A stretch of 64,000 bases of DNA from a bacterium (GTDB lineage: Bacteria; CAIWAD01): positions 86,035 to 150,034 of the forward strand of contig JAUIFJ010000009.1 of assembly GCA_030429345.1 (NCBI GenBank). The letters run 5' to 3'. The position numbers and the translations under genes are program-made. Position 1 is the stretch's first letter. Every line of letters starts with the position of its first letter. Below are positions 26,400 through 36,800 of the stretch, piece after piece. A model generated the notes under the pieces. That model ran no database searches. It saw only the letters and a list, made by a program, of their open reading frames with translations, and had not been told where the DNA came from.

Positions 26400-27021
26400 T
26401 CCAGCCCTTCCCTGCGGTGATCCGCTCGCGGCATTTCTCGATGCGCGAGCGGCGGGTGGCGGCCTGTTTCGCGCCGTTGAAGTGCAGCAGATAGCCACGC
26501 TGCCGGCCGGGGGTCAGGGCCAGGAAGGCCTTGCGCAGGGCGGCATCCGCGGTACAGGCTTCGTGCAGCTCCTGCGGCCATTCCGGATCCGCAACCTGCC
26601 CCGTATCCCGGCGTGCGCCGGAAGCCTCGACGCGAAGCGCCTCCCGCACATACTCCGCGATCATGTCGTGGGCCGAACGGGCCTCTGTCAGCGACTGGAA
26701 GCGCATGTAGCGCGTAAAACGCGAGTTCTTTCCCGGTGGAACCAGGACTTGCCGGGGATCCCTCATTTCCGCGCCACGGAAGAAGGACAGCGTGACACTC
26801 TCCTTCAGGGCGCTCAGCATGACGATGTTGCGGCCATTCATCGTGTAGCAGGGAGAGCCCCACTTGATCTGCTCGTCCAGGCCGCACTGCTGCAGCGTAT
26901 CACGCAGGGACTCCAGCACGGCCTGCCAGGGCACGACCTTGCACTGCGGCGTGCCGCCGTACTCGCAGCGGCCGCAGCCATCCTGCAGATACTCGTTTAC
27001 GGATCCAGGCTTGCGGGGCAT
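26389..27021 (-). CDS. YdeI / DUF1801-type protein
   Basis: The 210-residue protein has a DUF1801-like core (YTMNGRNIVMLSALKESVTL, FFRGAEMRDP) and a C-terminal bacteriocin-protection YdeI/OmpD-associated segment (LRKAFLALTPGRQRGYLLHF, GAKQAATRRSRIEKC). It begins with a short region containing four cysteines. It overlaps the lipoprotein gene by 11 bp. Biochemical function is unknown. Confidence 0.78.
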   Translation of the reverse strand: MPRKPGSVNEYLQDGCGRCEYGGTPQCKVVPWQAVLESLRDTLQQCGLDEQIKWGSPCYTMNGRNIVMLSALKESVTLSFFRGAEMRDPRQVLVPPGKNSRFTRYMRFQSLTEARSAHDMIAEYVREALRVEASGARRDTGQVADPEWPQELHEACTADAALRKAFLALTPGRQRGYLLHFNGAKQAATRRSRIEKCRERITAGKGWNER

Positions 27022-27035
27022 CCGCCCTCCCTTGT

Positions 27036-27461
27036 TTATCCAGTTTTACCCGAGAACTTTTCCTCGACATGCCGGGCAAAACGGTCAAGGATCGCCTGCC
27101 AGCCCAGTCTCTGCTGCTCTGCCGTGTGCACGTCCTCGGCTTCGAAGGACTCTTTCACGGACACACCATCGGTGTTTTCTGTGAACTCGATGCGCACCTT
27201 GCGGCCGTCCGTCATTTCGTACTCGATCAGCGCCATCTCTTGGATCCGCGTATACCTTCCCTCGAAATCGAACCCCATCGAGCCGTCTCGCGCCTCCATG
27301 CGGTAGCAGAATCGCTCTCCGACGCGCAGGTCGCTCGTCGCATGCGGGCAGCACCAGTCCTCGCTGGCCGCGTTCCAGCAGCAGATGTCCTCCGGCGTGA
27401 TCCAGGCCTGCCATGCTGCCTGAAGTGGTGCCTGGACTCGGGTTTCAATGGATATCCACAT
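27036..27461 (-). CDS. SRPBCC (AHSA1-like) ligand-binding protein
   Basis: The 141-residue protein fits the AHSA1/SRPBCC fold: VQAPLQAAWQAWITPEDICC at the start, DLRVGERFCYRMEARDGS, YTRIQEMALIEYEMTDGR and RLGWQAILDRFARHVEEKF at the end. It lies 14 bp upstream of the YdeI-like gene, and the two probably form an operon. The ligand is unknown. Confidence 0.82.
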   Translation of the reverse strand: MWISIETRVQAPLQAAWQAWITPEDICCWNAASEDWCCPHATSDLRVGERFCYRMEARDGSMGFDFEGRYTRIQEMALIEYEMTDGRKVRIEFTENTDGVSVKESFEAEDVHTAEQQRLGWQAILDRFARHVEEKFSGKTG

Positions 27462-27491
27462 CTGAACACCTCCCGTTCGGTTGTTCTCGCG

Positions 27492-28190
27492 TCAGTCCAT
27501 GTAGAGCGCTTCGGGCAGACTCCCGCTGTTGTACGGCCCGAAGAGCCGCTGGCGCCCGCTGCGCCAGTCGCGGCCGTATACCGGGTCGTCCGGGCGCTCC
27601 ACCAGGAAATAGAGCGAGTCTGCCAGCGGCGGCAGGAGCCAGTCCACCGGCTCTCCCAGCCGGCGGGGCGGGAACTGCTTCGAGCCGAGGGCGACCGGTT
27701 CCCCATTCGGTCCGGTATACGGCAGACCGAAAAACAGGGCGATGCGCACCTCGCCTATCGGGGCTTTCGGCGCGGCATGCAGGTCAAACCCGTGTTCGAC
27801 GACATGCGGGCGCAGATCCACCTCCCCCAGTTCGATCCGGCCCATGTGATCCACTGCGGGCAGGGCTTGGCCCTCCAGGCACAGCAGTTCGTATCGGATT
27901 CCCGTAGTGAAGGTAATCCGAACCAGGCTGTCCTCGAACGTGTCCTCGAAGAGTCCGTGCTCATCGAAGAAGGACCAAGCATCGTAGTGTTCGCCCGCTT
28001 TCCCCTGCAGAGTGGCAAGTATCTCGACTCCACGACTCCCCTCGCCCTCCGGCAACACCACACGTCCTGACAGGACCTGTGAGCCGGACCACGCTCGGGG
28101 GACTTCCCCGCCAGTGGATGCCGAAAGCGTTTCGTGGGACGGAATCGACAGCAGGAGCAGGAGTGCCAGGGCAAGAAGAGCCTGCCTCAC
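27492..28190 (-). CDS. secreted protein of unknown function
   Basis: I place the start at a GTG (28190), giving a signal peptide (VRQALLALALLLLLSIPSHE); a longer frame upstream would overlap the preceding gene. The 232-residue protein has beta-rich sequence with WSFFDEHGLFEDTFED and LFFGLPYTGPNGEPV. I do not recognise a family. Its start is 14 bp after the SLATT-like gene's stop. Confidence 0.55.
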   Translation of the reverse strand: MRQALLALALLLLLSIPSHETLSASTGGEVPRAWSGSQVLSGRVVLPEGEGSRGVEILATLQGKAGEHYDAWSFFDEHGLFEDTFEDSLVRITFTTGIRYELLCLEGQALPAVDHMGRIELGEVDLRPHVVEHGFDLHAAPKAPIGEVRIALFFGLPYTGPNGEPVALGSKQFPPRRLGEPVDWLLPPLADSLYFLVERPDDPVYGRDWRSGRQRLFGPYNSGSLPEALYMD

Positions 28191-28204
28191 ATGGAAGGGG
28201 CATC

Positions 28205-28774
28205 TCACCGGCCGCGACCTTCGGCTTCCCGCGTGTTCGCCAGGCGGACCGCGGAAAAGCATGATGGATAGTCCTTGACGATTTCCTGGTACTCCTGCAG
28301 CAGCTGTTCTTCCGCGCGGCCGCCCAGCCTCAGGGCGACGGCCAATGCATGCAGGCGCCCGAGGCAGGCTTCGCGTTCAGCCACCCCGCGGGCCAATCCC
28401 AGTTGCTGGATCAGTCCGGTGGAAAGCGAAGCCGTCGCCGTGAAGGCCGCCACGATCCAGCAGGTCAGCGGCCAACTGGAGGCCACGGCCTCGCCACGGG
28501 CAGCGGCGGATCCGGCAAGCGCCGTGGCCACGGTCCCGGTCAACAGGGCGAGCAGCAGCAGGAAGCGATGCTGGCGACGCGTTCTGGCCAACTCCTTGCC
28601 GATCACCGTGTCGGCCTTGTCCAGGGCAGGTTCCAGATGCTGTGTCTCACTGTGCGCCAAGGGAGGTCCTCCAGGATGGACTGCGCCAACCGGCAGCGTG
28701 TCGAATGAACTCTCTGCCGTTCTACGAACCATGAATGTGCCAGAGTCCGCTTCGTCCTGCAATGACTGGTTCAC
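28205..28774 (-). CDS. small two-helix membrane protein, SLATT-like
   Basis: The 189-residue protein has two adjacent transmembrane helices (FLLLLALLTGTVATALAG and WPLTCWIVAAFTATASLSTG) flanked by amphipathic helices, with a cytosolic C-terminal helix ending ASVR-like. This layout recalls SLATT domain proteins, which are often tied to nucleotide-based immunity; the match is weak and there is no neighbouring effector gene. The start is not secure. Confidence 0.45.
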   Translation of the reverse strand: MNQSLQDEADSGTFMVRRTAESSFDTLPVGAVHPGGPPLAHSETQHLEPALDKADTVIGKELARTRRQHRFLLLLALLTGTVATALAGSAAARGEAVASSWPLTCWIVAAFTATASLSTGLIQQLGLARGVAEREACLGRLHALAVALRLGGRAEEQLLQEYQEIVKDYPSCFSAVRLANTREAEGRGR

Positions 28775-29013
28775 GGCAGGGAAATCGCACAGCGGTCCCG
28801 GACAGGGCCTGTTTCAGGAGGATCACGCGCCGCGTTTCACGCTGCACGCCGGCAATAGGGGCCGTCCAGGGCGCAGTCCTACAAGGAGCCGCACGTGTTC
28901 CGCAGAAGCCCGAAGGCGAGGGGCGCGCGGCGGGAGCATCGAGCCGGGACGCTACGGGCGAAGTCCTGCTCGCCAATGGAACACCGTACGAACCGGACGG
29001 CCCCTGCAAGGCT

Positions 29014-29661
29014 TCAGCCCGTTTCTTCCAGAAGGAAGCGGCCCGCCGGAGTCTCGAAGTCGACTCGCGCCGGATTGGCCTCGCAAGGCCTGTCCAGCGG
29101 CATCCAGGCGCGACCAAGTCGCGGCAGCAGCAGGACGCCCTCGAAATCCCCGCACCAGTAGAAGTTTCCGTGACGCGAGGCTTCCCCGAGCAGGCGGATG
29201 CCGTACTGCCCCACCAGGGCGTCTCCGCGCGCAAGCGGATCCCGGCAGGGCAGGCCGATCTCGTTCAGGCGGATCACATCCTGAATGCCGAAGCTCTCCT
29301 GCTCGGGATGGCCAAGTGAGGGGCGTTCAATGAATTCGGCCACATTGCCGTCGGCATCATGGAAGTATACGGCGCGCCCATTGCCGAAGTCGACGATCCT
29401 CTTTCCCTGCCAGGGCAGCGGCTCCAGCTCGCGCTCGTCCAGGAAACGGATCACGGCGGCCAGGCAGCCTGGCGGGATCAGGAAGCAGTAGTGGTAATAC
29501 CAGGAGCGATCGGCAGCGCGGAAGCACAGCTCGGTCTCACCGCATCGCACCTTGAGCAGATCCGGCTGCATACGCTCGACCGGAAAGCCGAGCACATCAG
29601 CAAAGAAGGACTGCTGGGCATCCAGCCGTGGACTGGACAGGGTCAGGGAGTGGATCTTCAC
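29014..29661 (-). CDS. VOC-family protein (two-unit glyoxalase fold)
   Basis: The 215-residue protein starts with MKIHSLTLSSPRLDAQQSFF and continues with GFPVERMQPDLLKVRCGETE, YYHYCFLIPPGCLAAVIRFL and GRAVYFHDADGNVAEFIERP, the vicinal-oxygen-chelate pattern. The second half is a degenerate repeat. Substrate unknown. The 239-bp gap below it (28775-29013) shows no gene I can support. Confidence 0.78.
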   Translation of the reverse strand: MKIHSLTLSSPRLDAQQSFFADVLGFPVERMQPDLLKVRCGETELCFRAADRSWYYHYCFLIPPGCLAAVIRFLDERELEPLPWQGKRIVDFGNGRAVYFHDADGNVAEFIERPSLGHPEQESFGIQDVIRLNEIGLPCRDPLARGDALVGQYGIRLLGEASRHGNFYWCGDFEGVLLLPRLGRAWMPLDRPCEANPARVDFETPAGRFLLEETG

Positions 29662-29727
29662 TTGGGCCTTTCAACCATGCGTACCTTGGTGGACACGTTC
29701 CAGCACTCCGCAGCACCCTGCAAGCAT

Positions 29728-30264
29728 TCAGGCGCCGGGGGACGAGATCCATTCGTAGACGAGTGTGCCCTCTTCCGTTTCCAGCTCCTTCACGAAGCGC
29801 AGCCCCGACTTGAGCAGCACCCTGCGCGAGGCTTGGTTCTGTCGGGCGACGGTCGCGATCACGCGCCGCATGCCGTGTTCGCCTCGTCCGTACTCCAGCA
29901 GGGCCGGAACGATCTCGCTGGCGTAGCCCTTCCCCCAGTGCCTGCGCAGGAAGGCGTACTTGACCTCCGGCTCCGATTGGCCGCCGGGATGGACCAGGCC
30001 GCAGCAACCGGCAATCCCGCCCGTGGAACGCTCGACGATGACGAACATTCCGTAGCCGCGTGTCCGGTAGTTGGCCTGTGTGACCTCCATCCAGCGCTGG
30101 CATTCTTCCCGACGGATCGGCCGGCCGTCATCGACCCAGCGCGCGCCCTCCTCGTCCGAGTAGATGGCGTAGATCGCCTCCAGATCCTGCGGAATCCAGC
30201 GCCGACACAGCAGGCGGGCAGTTGTGAAGAGGGATTCCCCGCCCATGTCACAAGCCTGGCTCAC
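29728..30264 (-). CDS. GNAT-family (RimJ/RimL-type) N-acetyltransferase
   Basis: The 178-residue protein has the GNAT strand pattern with TTARLLCRRWIPQDLEAIYA at the start, the acetyl-CoA loop RRHWGKGYASEIVPALLEYG and the late VIATVARQNQASRRVLLKSG with LRFVKELE. It probably acetylates an N-terminus or small amine. Its start overlaps the stop of the next gene upstream by 4 bp. Confidence 0.85.
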   Translation of the reverse strand: MSQACDMGGESLFTTARLLCRRWIPQDLEAIYAIYSDEEGARWVDDGRPIRREECQRWMEVTQANYRTRGYGMFVIVERSTGGIAGCCGLVHPGGQSEPEVKYAFLRRHWGKGYASEIVPALLEYGRGEHGMRRVIATVARQNQASRRVLLKSGLRFVKELETEEGTLVYEWISSPGA

Positions 30265-30602
30265 GATGAGGGTGCATCCCCCCGTGGGGAACGGAGATCC
30301 AGCACGCTATAGTGGCGGCATACAGGATCCCAGCGGCTGAGCACCGTCTGGGCTTCCTCCGGCACATAGGCACGGGCATAGTCCTCGCCCTGGAAGCGGA
30401 TCACGCTCTCCAGCGAGTCGAAGGTGATCTGGGTCACGAACTCGACCTCCGCATCGTGATCCAGGCGCAAGACCTCGAAGCTCCTGTAGCCGGGAATCTT
30501 CCGCTTCTCGATGCCCGGTATCACGCTGTCCCGCAGGACCTTCCAGTAGGTGTCGGCATTCTGCGGGGTTGTCCAGCCGTGCCAGACGCGCTTGATCGCC
30601 AT
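30261..30602 (-). CDS. antibiotic-biosynthesis monooxygenase-like (ABM) protein
   Basis: The 113-residue protein begins MAIKRVWHGWTTPQNADTYW and continues VLRDSVIPGIEKRKIPGYRS, EFVTQITFDSLESVIRFQGE and YARAYVPEEAQTVLSRWDPV, a ferredoxin-like ABM/dimeric alpha-beta-barrel pattern. The start was taken at the ATG that opens this motif. It is coupled to the GNAT gene by a 4-bp overlap. Confidence 0.72.
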   Translation of the reverse strand: MAIKRVWHGWTTPQNADTYWKVLRDSVIPGIEKRKIPGYRSFEVLRLDHDAEVEFVTQITFDSLESVIRFQGEDYARAYVPEEAQTVLSRWDPVCRHYSVLDLRSPRGDAPSS

Positions 30603-30634
30603 AGGGTCTCCTGTAGTCCATCTGCCTGCAAGGG

Positions 30635-32248
30635 TCATTTCACGTCGATCACGAAGGTGCCGTCCCAGTCTGCCGGGACGCCCTGGGCCCTGAAACGCTC
30701 GCAGCGCTCGAGATACAATCGCGCCGGCTGGTCGCCGGGAACCTGGACCAGGAAGCGCTGGAACATCTCCGCGGCCTTCTCGAACTCCTGCACCTGGTAC
30801 AGGGAAATGGCCTGCTCGAACTCCTGCCGCGAGCGCAGCTTGCTCTGGCGCACGGGTTCGGGGTCGCCGCTGAAGAGCTCGTAGATCACGGTCGGTTCCT
30901 GGCGTCCCTTGACCTTGACGCGATCGATGAGCCGCATGGGCACCAGGTCCGGCTCCTCGATCTTGCGGTGGATGTTCTCAGTGAGCAGGATGTCGACGCC
31001 GTAATACTTGGTCAGGCTCTCGATTCGGGCCGACAGGTTCACCGCGTCGCTGATCACCGTACCGTCCATGCGGTTGCGCTCGCCAACCGTGCCCAGACGC
31101 AGCAGCCCGCGGTGAATGCCGATGCCGATGCGCACAGGCGAGCTGGGGCTTCCCTTGCCGGAATGCTGGTTGAACTCCGCCAGCGTGGCCTGCATGTCGG
31201 CGGCGGCCTGGACCGCGTCGTTGGCGTCCTCGAAGAGCGCCATCATGCCGTCCCCGTAATACTTGTCGATGAAGCCGCGGTTCTTGCGGATCACGGGCCC
31301 CATGGCGCTGAAGTAGGAATTGATGAACATGAAGTTCTCTTCCGGGGACATCTCCTCCGAAAGCTGCGTGAAGTTGCGGATGTCGGAAAAGAGCACGGTC
31401 ATCTTCTTTTGCACACTGTCACTCAGTTCCACGTCGACGATGGTCTGCTTTTCCAGGTAGCCGAGGAATTCGTGCGGCACGAAGCGCCCGTAGGCGGCGT
31501 TCGTGTTGGAGAGCATCGAGATCGAGGCGCGCAGGGCGTTGATCACGAGGAAAAGAATACCCAGTCCGATGATCGTGATCCCCAGCATCACGCCCAGGCT
31601 GGTGCCCCACTCGCCGAAGGCCGCCTGCTTGGTGGCGCCGACCGGAAAGATCACTTCCCGCACTCCGCGCACGTCGCCGATCTTCCAGTCGCGCTTCGTG
31701 CTCGCCGGGTGGGAATTGTGGCAGTCGACGCAACTCTGCTCCATGATCAGCGCCTTGCTGTATCTCATGGAAGGGCGGCCCTGGTAATCCTCGAAACGCA
31801 CGAAGGGCTTCGTCGGATCCTCCGCGAAGCGCAGCGTGGCCAGGGCCTGGCTTTCGTACTCGTCCCGCGGACCGCCGTCCTTGCGTGTCTTGAAGGGAAA
31901 ATCGCTGTAGAGCCGGTTGGAAATGCCCAGCTCGGGGTTGGTCATCGCGTTGGCCAGTTCGATGCTGAAGGTCGCAGGAAAGGGAATCGCGCCTTCGGTC
32001 TTCGTGTAGTCGTCGATCGGCGTGATGCCGACATCCTTGAGTCGTGCGACAACCTCCGAGCTGTACATGGAGTGCACACGCTCAAGCGAACTGACATAGG
32101 TCTCGACGTACTTCAGGCTCAGCTTGCGGTTGACCCGGTCCGTCAGGTAGAGCATGTTGCCGAAGATGAGAATCATCCCCAGCGCGAAAAGAGTGCCGGT
32201 GGAGGCGATCGGGTACCGGTGGAGAAGGTTCAGCAATCGGGTGAACAA
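30635..32248 (-). CDS. adenylate cyclase (class III) with DUF3365-type heme-binding sensor
   Basis: A TTG start at 32248 follows aaggaggcaggag. The 537-residue protein has a first helix, a periplasmic DUF3365/Tll0287-like sensor with a single c-type heme site CVDCH (about residue 170), a second helix (VMLGITIIGLGILFLVI), and a class III cyclase domain from about 290 to 465. Metal aspartates are in LFSDIRNFTQ and YYGDGMMALF; FIDKYYGDG and VISDAVNLSARI carry the Lys/Asp pair typical of adenylate rather than guanylate cyclases. A C-terminal tail has a tetratricopeptide-like helix pair. It is a membrane redox or ligand sensor making cAMP. Confidence 0.85.
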   Translation of the reverse strand: MFTRLLNLLHRYPIASTGTLFALGMILIFGNMLYLTDRVNRKLSLKYVETYVSSLERVHSMYSSEVVARLKDVGITPIDDYTKTEGAIPFPATFSIELANAMTNPELGISNRLYSDFPFKTRKDGGPRDEYESQALATLRFAEDPTKPFVRFEDYQGRPSMRYSKALIMEQSCVDCHNSHPASTKRDWKIGDVRGVREVIFPVGATKQAAFGEWGTSLGVMLGITIIGLGILFLVINALRASISMLSNTNAAYGRFVPHEFLGYLEKQTIVDVELSDSVQKKMTVLFSDIRNFTQLSEEMSPEENFMFINSYFSAMGPVIRKNRGFIDKYYGDGMMALFEDANDAVQAAADMQATLAEFNQHSGKGSPSSPVRIGIGIHRGLLRLGTVGERNRMDGTVISDAVNLSARIESLTKYYGVDILLTENIHRKIEEPDLVPMRLIDRVKVKGRQEPTVIYELFSGDPEPVRQSKLRSRQEFEQAISLYQVQEFEKAAEMFQRFLVQVPGDQPARLYLERCERFRAQGVPADWDGTFVIDVK

Positions 32249-32485
32249 CTCCTGCCTCCTTGTATCACATGAGTCGAAACGTGTCTGCCGGCCGGTCGCC
32301 GGATGGGTCGGGTAGCGCGCTGTGTCCTGCCGGCCGAATGCCCGGTTGATGCCGGCATCCTGCCAGAGTGCCGAAGACTGCCAAGTTGTGCAAGGGAAAA
32401 GAGGAAAGGGAAAGAAATAGAAGAACAATCCCGGCCTGGCGGAAGCCTGGTGGCAGAGCCCCGGCCGGGGCGGATGCCGGTGGGC

Positions 32486-33856
32486 TCACATGGCCTGCGC
32501 CGTCTTGCGGGCCTGCTTCACCTTGTACATCTCGTTGTCGGCCCGGCTGAGCAGTTCTTCAAGGGGGATTCGGTCCGTGGGGGCCTGCACGATCCGGCCC
32601 AGGCTGAAGCTCAGGGGATAGCGGCGCTCCGGGTCCGCATTCGCGAGCTCCTGGGCCAGGTTGAGGCGCTCAATGACCACGTCGCATTCGCTCTCGCTGC
32701 CGTTGGCGAGCACGGCGAACTCGTCCCCGCCGATGCGCGCCAGCACATCGCTTTCGCGGATGTTGTCGCGCAGCACCTGGACCACCTCGCAGATCAGCTC
32801 CGATCCGCTCTCGTGCCCCAGCGTGTCATTGACCTGCTTCAGGCCGTCTACATCGACATAGAGCACCGAGACGTATTCCTGTGATCGCCTCGCCTCGAGC
32901 AGCTTCTGCCGGCCATGCAGCTTGAGGCCGCGCAGGTTGTAGGCCCGCGTCAGCTCGTCTCTCAGCGATACATCCCGCAGGCGAATCTCCAGCAGGCTGA
33001 TGCGCCGCGCCAGCAACAGCACGATCAGGATCATTCCCGTACCCGAGAGCACAGCCGTCACCGCCGCCGCATTGGAGATCGCCATCTGACCGATCTCGAC
33101 AAGGCGCGCCTGGCCGAGGACGATCAGGTAGGTGATCACCACGCCGAAGGGCAGGGCGATGCGCGCTGTATCACCGGCGATTCCGAGCTGGACCAGGATC
33201 GCGTAGGAGCCGAAGGGCGCCCGGCGTACGGCGAGAATGTAGAACAGCAGCCCGATGGAAAGCAGTGTCTGCGGCGAGAGCAGGATGCTCGGGGAAAGCC
33301 GAACGAACTCGATCGCATTGAAGAAGTAGCCCGCGGCGAAGAGCAGGCACAACATAAGCGTCGCAAGCAGCGCCAGGTCCAGCAGGTGTCCCAACCAGTC
33401 ACGGCGCCTGGGGTGTACCATGGCGGCGGCCGCCAGCAGGAACAGGCCCGCGAGGGACTGCAGCGAGGTCGGGACGACATGGGAGCGATACGTATCCGCC
33501 ACGAGCGCGGGACCGACACGCGCCGCGCCGAAGACGAGCAGCTCCACCACTCCAGCAACGCAAAGACCCAGGCACAGAACGGCGAACAGGCGGGACACGG
33601 CGCGCTGGCGAGGCCCCGCTTCCGGCCGGCTCAGCGCCAGTGCCGCTCCCAGCAGCAGGAGATTCAAGGCTGTCGTCGCCTGCATTTCCGCCCAGCCCGC
33701 GGGTAGCGCGGAGGCGAGCGACGGAATCTGCCAGGCCAGCAGGACCAGGCTGCACAGGGCGACTACGAAGGCCAGAGCGGCCTTGCCCGCCCGGCAGAAC
33801 CGCTCCACTGCGCGCGTGTCCAGCACGGCCTTTGCTTCGTATGTGTAGGAGTTCAT
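32486..33856 (-). CDS. membrane-anchored diguanylate cyclase (GGDEF)
   Basis: The 456-residue protein has about eight transmembrane helices in residues 25-280, a short coiled segment, and a GGDEF domain with an intact active site (LARIGGDEFAVLA) and an I-site RESD five residues before it, so product inhibition by c-di-GMP is expected. No EAL domain. The start at 33856 is chosen for the first predicted helix; an alternative in-frame ATG lies farther upstream. It sits just upstream of the adenylate cyclase gene. Confidence 0.85.
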   Translation of the reverse strand: MNSYTYEAKAVLDTRAVERFCRAGKAALAFVVALCSLVLLAWQIPSLASALPAGWAEMQATTALNLLLLGAALALSRPEAGPRQRAVSRLFAVLCLGLCVAGVVELLVFGAARVGPALVADTYRSHVVPTSLQSLAGLFLLAAAAMVHPRRRDWLGHLLDLALLATLMLCLLFAAGYFFNAIEFVRLSPSILLSPQTLLSIGLLFYILAVRRAPFGSYAILVQLGIAGDTARIALPFGVVITYLIVLGQARLVEIGQMAISNAAAVTAVLSGTGMILIVLLLARRISLLEIRLRDVSLRDELTRAYNLRGLKLHGRQKLLEARRSQEYVSVLYVDVDGLKQVNDTLGHESGSELICEVVQVLRDNIRESDVLARIGGDEFAVLANGSESECDVVIERLNLAQELANADPERRYPLSFSLGRIVQAPTDRIPLEELLSRADNEMYKVKQARKTAQAM

Positions 33857-34145
33857 TCGGGCGATTCCCTCTTCGAGATTCTCCCGACGGTCTGAAGGAG
33901 GTTTCGGACTGGCAGGAGCCATACTGGAGTATTCGAAAGAGAGTATCGAGCGCCCCTGCGAGCGCATTTAGCCATTGGGGCCGCAGCCGCCGCATGTAGT
34001 ACGGGCCGATCTGGCAGGATCTGGTCCGGTCAGCATCCGTCATGCCTGCGGCCCCGCGCTTTCCCCGGATTCGTTCGCTGGTCGTCTCGGATCCAGCGAA
34101 AAGGAAAAGTGTACTACTGGTCGATGCTACTGTCTGCCGGGCCTG

Positions 34146-34496
34146 TCAGCTGCGCAGGATGCTTTCCATCTTCTTTCCGCGCGCCAGCTCGTCGATCAGC
34201 TTGTCCAGCCAGCGGATCTGCTGCATCAGGGAATCCTTGATCTCCTCGACCCGGATCCCGCAGACGACGCCACGGATTTTCCCGGTGTTCGGATGCATGC
34301 GCGGCGCATCGGCGAAGAAGGCCTCGAGATCCTTCCCCTCGTCCAGCACCTGCTGCAGCCCCTTCTCGTCATAACCCGTGAGCCAGAAAATGATCCGGTC
34401 CACCTCCTGCTTCGAGTATCCTTTGCGCTCGGCCTTCTTGATGTAGGCTGGGTAGACCTTGGCGAAGGGCATGGCATAGATAGTGTGCCGGTCCAT
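34146..34496 (-). CDS. DUF2200-family protein
   Basis: The 116-residue protein matches the DUF2200 pattern: MDRHTIYAMPFAKVYPAYIK, KAERKGYSKQEVDRIIFWLT, CGIRVEEIKDSLMQQIRWLD and DKLIDELARGKKMESIL. The family is small, cytosolic and of unknown function. It stands alone between the GGDEF and aldo/keto reductase genes. No terminator is evident. Confidence 0.8.
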   Translation of the reverse strand: MDRHTIYAMPFAKVYPAYIKKAERKGYSKQEVDRIIFWLTGYDEKGLQQVLDEGKDLEAFFADAPRMHPNTGKIRGVVCGIRVEEIKDSLMQQIRWLDKLIDELARGKKMESILRS

Positions 34497-34553
34497 GAAT
34501 TGCCTCTTTGTAGACGGCGGTTTGAATGTGTCGGAGCGCCCGGCAGGGAGCAC

Positions 34554-35507
<954 letters not shown>

Positions 35508-35549
35508 GTACTTTCTCCCGATGCTTGTGTGCTGTCGACTGGAAATCGC

Positions 35550-36800
35550 CTAGGCTTTCTCTGCGGCGGCCAGCAGTTTTTCAGCCCTGCCGAGAACTGC
35601 GTCATGCAGTTCCATTGCCAACTTCTCATGGAACACGGCGGCGGAGTCCCGGACACCGTCAACCCGGGCTGTAACCTCGCCACAACGCTGCGTGATGCGA
35701 GACTTCAGGAGCGACCACGCCAGGCTGTTCTGTCGCGCCAGCTTCTTCCAGTCGGCACCCTCGAAGGCCCGGATAGACCTTGCATTGCCCAGTTTCATGG
35801 CAGGCTGCGAAGACAACCCTGGCCAGTGAATCGTTGACACCAGGTCGTAGAGCGGCGCGAAAACCCTCTTGCCGTCTTCATAGAGGAAGGAGTAGTTCTT
35901 GGAGTGCGCATCCGCGTTGCCGATGATCCAATTGAAGATCAAGGCGTCCAGAAAACGTGGCAGATCCTTCACCGCCGCGGTGGACCAGGACCGGATCAGG
36001 GCAAGACAATCCTGGATCGTCGCCCCGCCCTCCTGCTGGTACTTCCGGGCCGGATGATGTCCCAATGCCTGGCAGAAGTCTTCCTGATGTATACGCTGCA
36101 AATGGCCATCCGGCAGGAGTCTCCTGTCGTAGCGCTCCACCACGAGGCAGGGGATCTTCCCGATCCTGCGATATGCGACACCGGGCACCTGCATGCCGAT
36201 CGACCGTGCCAGGGTCATGCAGAACCATTCGTTGAGCGCCAGACCTGGATAGTGGCCCGGCTCCGGTTTCAGGATATGGGTACTCGGCGTCTGCTCAAGC
36301 GGCAAGTGCAGGCCGCCGTCACTCAGGATCACGGGAAGCTTGTCCCGTGCTCCGGCAAGGGACAGGCGCACACCCTTTTCTCCGGCCAACAGGGGGCGTT
36401 GCGGCAACTCGGCCAGCAGGCTTTCCAGGCTGCTGTCACTCAGCAAGCGTCTCGTAGACGCTCCCTCATGGGCGATCTCCTGCCCGGCAGACAACACACT
36501 GACAGCGCCCGCACAATCGCCTCCCAATGCCCGCAGCAGAGCCATGTCGTTTGCATCACTGAATCCCAGGTTCCTGGCAATGATCCGTCGCGTTTGCTCT
36601 TCAGGCAATACGCCTGCAAAGAAGGGCAGGGTCTGCTTCGTGGGGAATCGTCCCGGCTGCCGCGGCAGGGAGCGAGACAGGGGAATCGCATTCCGGGCCT
36701 GCAGCCAGGCATCCGTATACTCGAACTCCATCTGCCCCGGTTCGTCTTCGATCAGGGCACCGACAAGGTCTCCATGGAGCAGGACCTGGAGCCTATTCAT
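35550..36800 (-). CDS. hipA: HipA-type serine/threonine kinase toxin
   Basis: The 416-residue protein has the HipA N-terminal domain (LLHGDLVGALIEDEPGQMEF, GDCAGAVSVL) and the kinase core (ILKPEPGHYPGLALNEWFCM, catalytic FNWIIGNADAHSKNYSFLYE near residue 290, and LAPLYDLVSTIHWP). HipA phosphorylates targets such as glutamyl-tRNA synthetase and causes dormancy. The ATG at 36800 overlaps the HipB stop by 8 bp. Confidence 0.92.
   Translation of the reverse strand: MNRLQVLLHGDLVGALIEDEPGQMEFEYTDAWLQARNAIPLSRSLPRQPGRFPTKQTLPFFAGVLPEEQTRRIIARNLGFSDANDMALLRALGGDCAGAVSVLSAGQEIAHEGASTRRLLSDSSLESLLAELPQRPLLAGEKGVRLSLAGARDKLPVILSDGGLHLPLEQTPSTHILKPEPGHYPGLALNEWFCMTLARSIGMQVPGVAYRRIGKIPCLVVERYDRRLLPDGHLQRIHQEDFCQALGHHPARKYQQEGGATIQDCLALIRSWSTAAVKDLPRFLDALIFNWIIGNADAHSKNYSFLYEDGKRVFAPLYDLVSTIHWPGLSSQPAMKLGNARSIRAFEGADWKKLARQNSLAWSLLKSRITQRCGEVTARVDGVRDSAAVFHEKLAMELHDAVLGRAEKLLAAAEKA

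Noticed and set aside
32459..32470. ccccggccgggg palindrome near the GGDEF stop
   Set aside because: Short and GC-only with no loop or T-run; it could arise by chance in this base composition.
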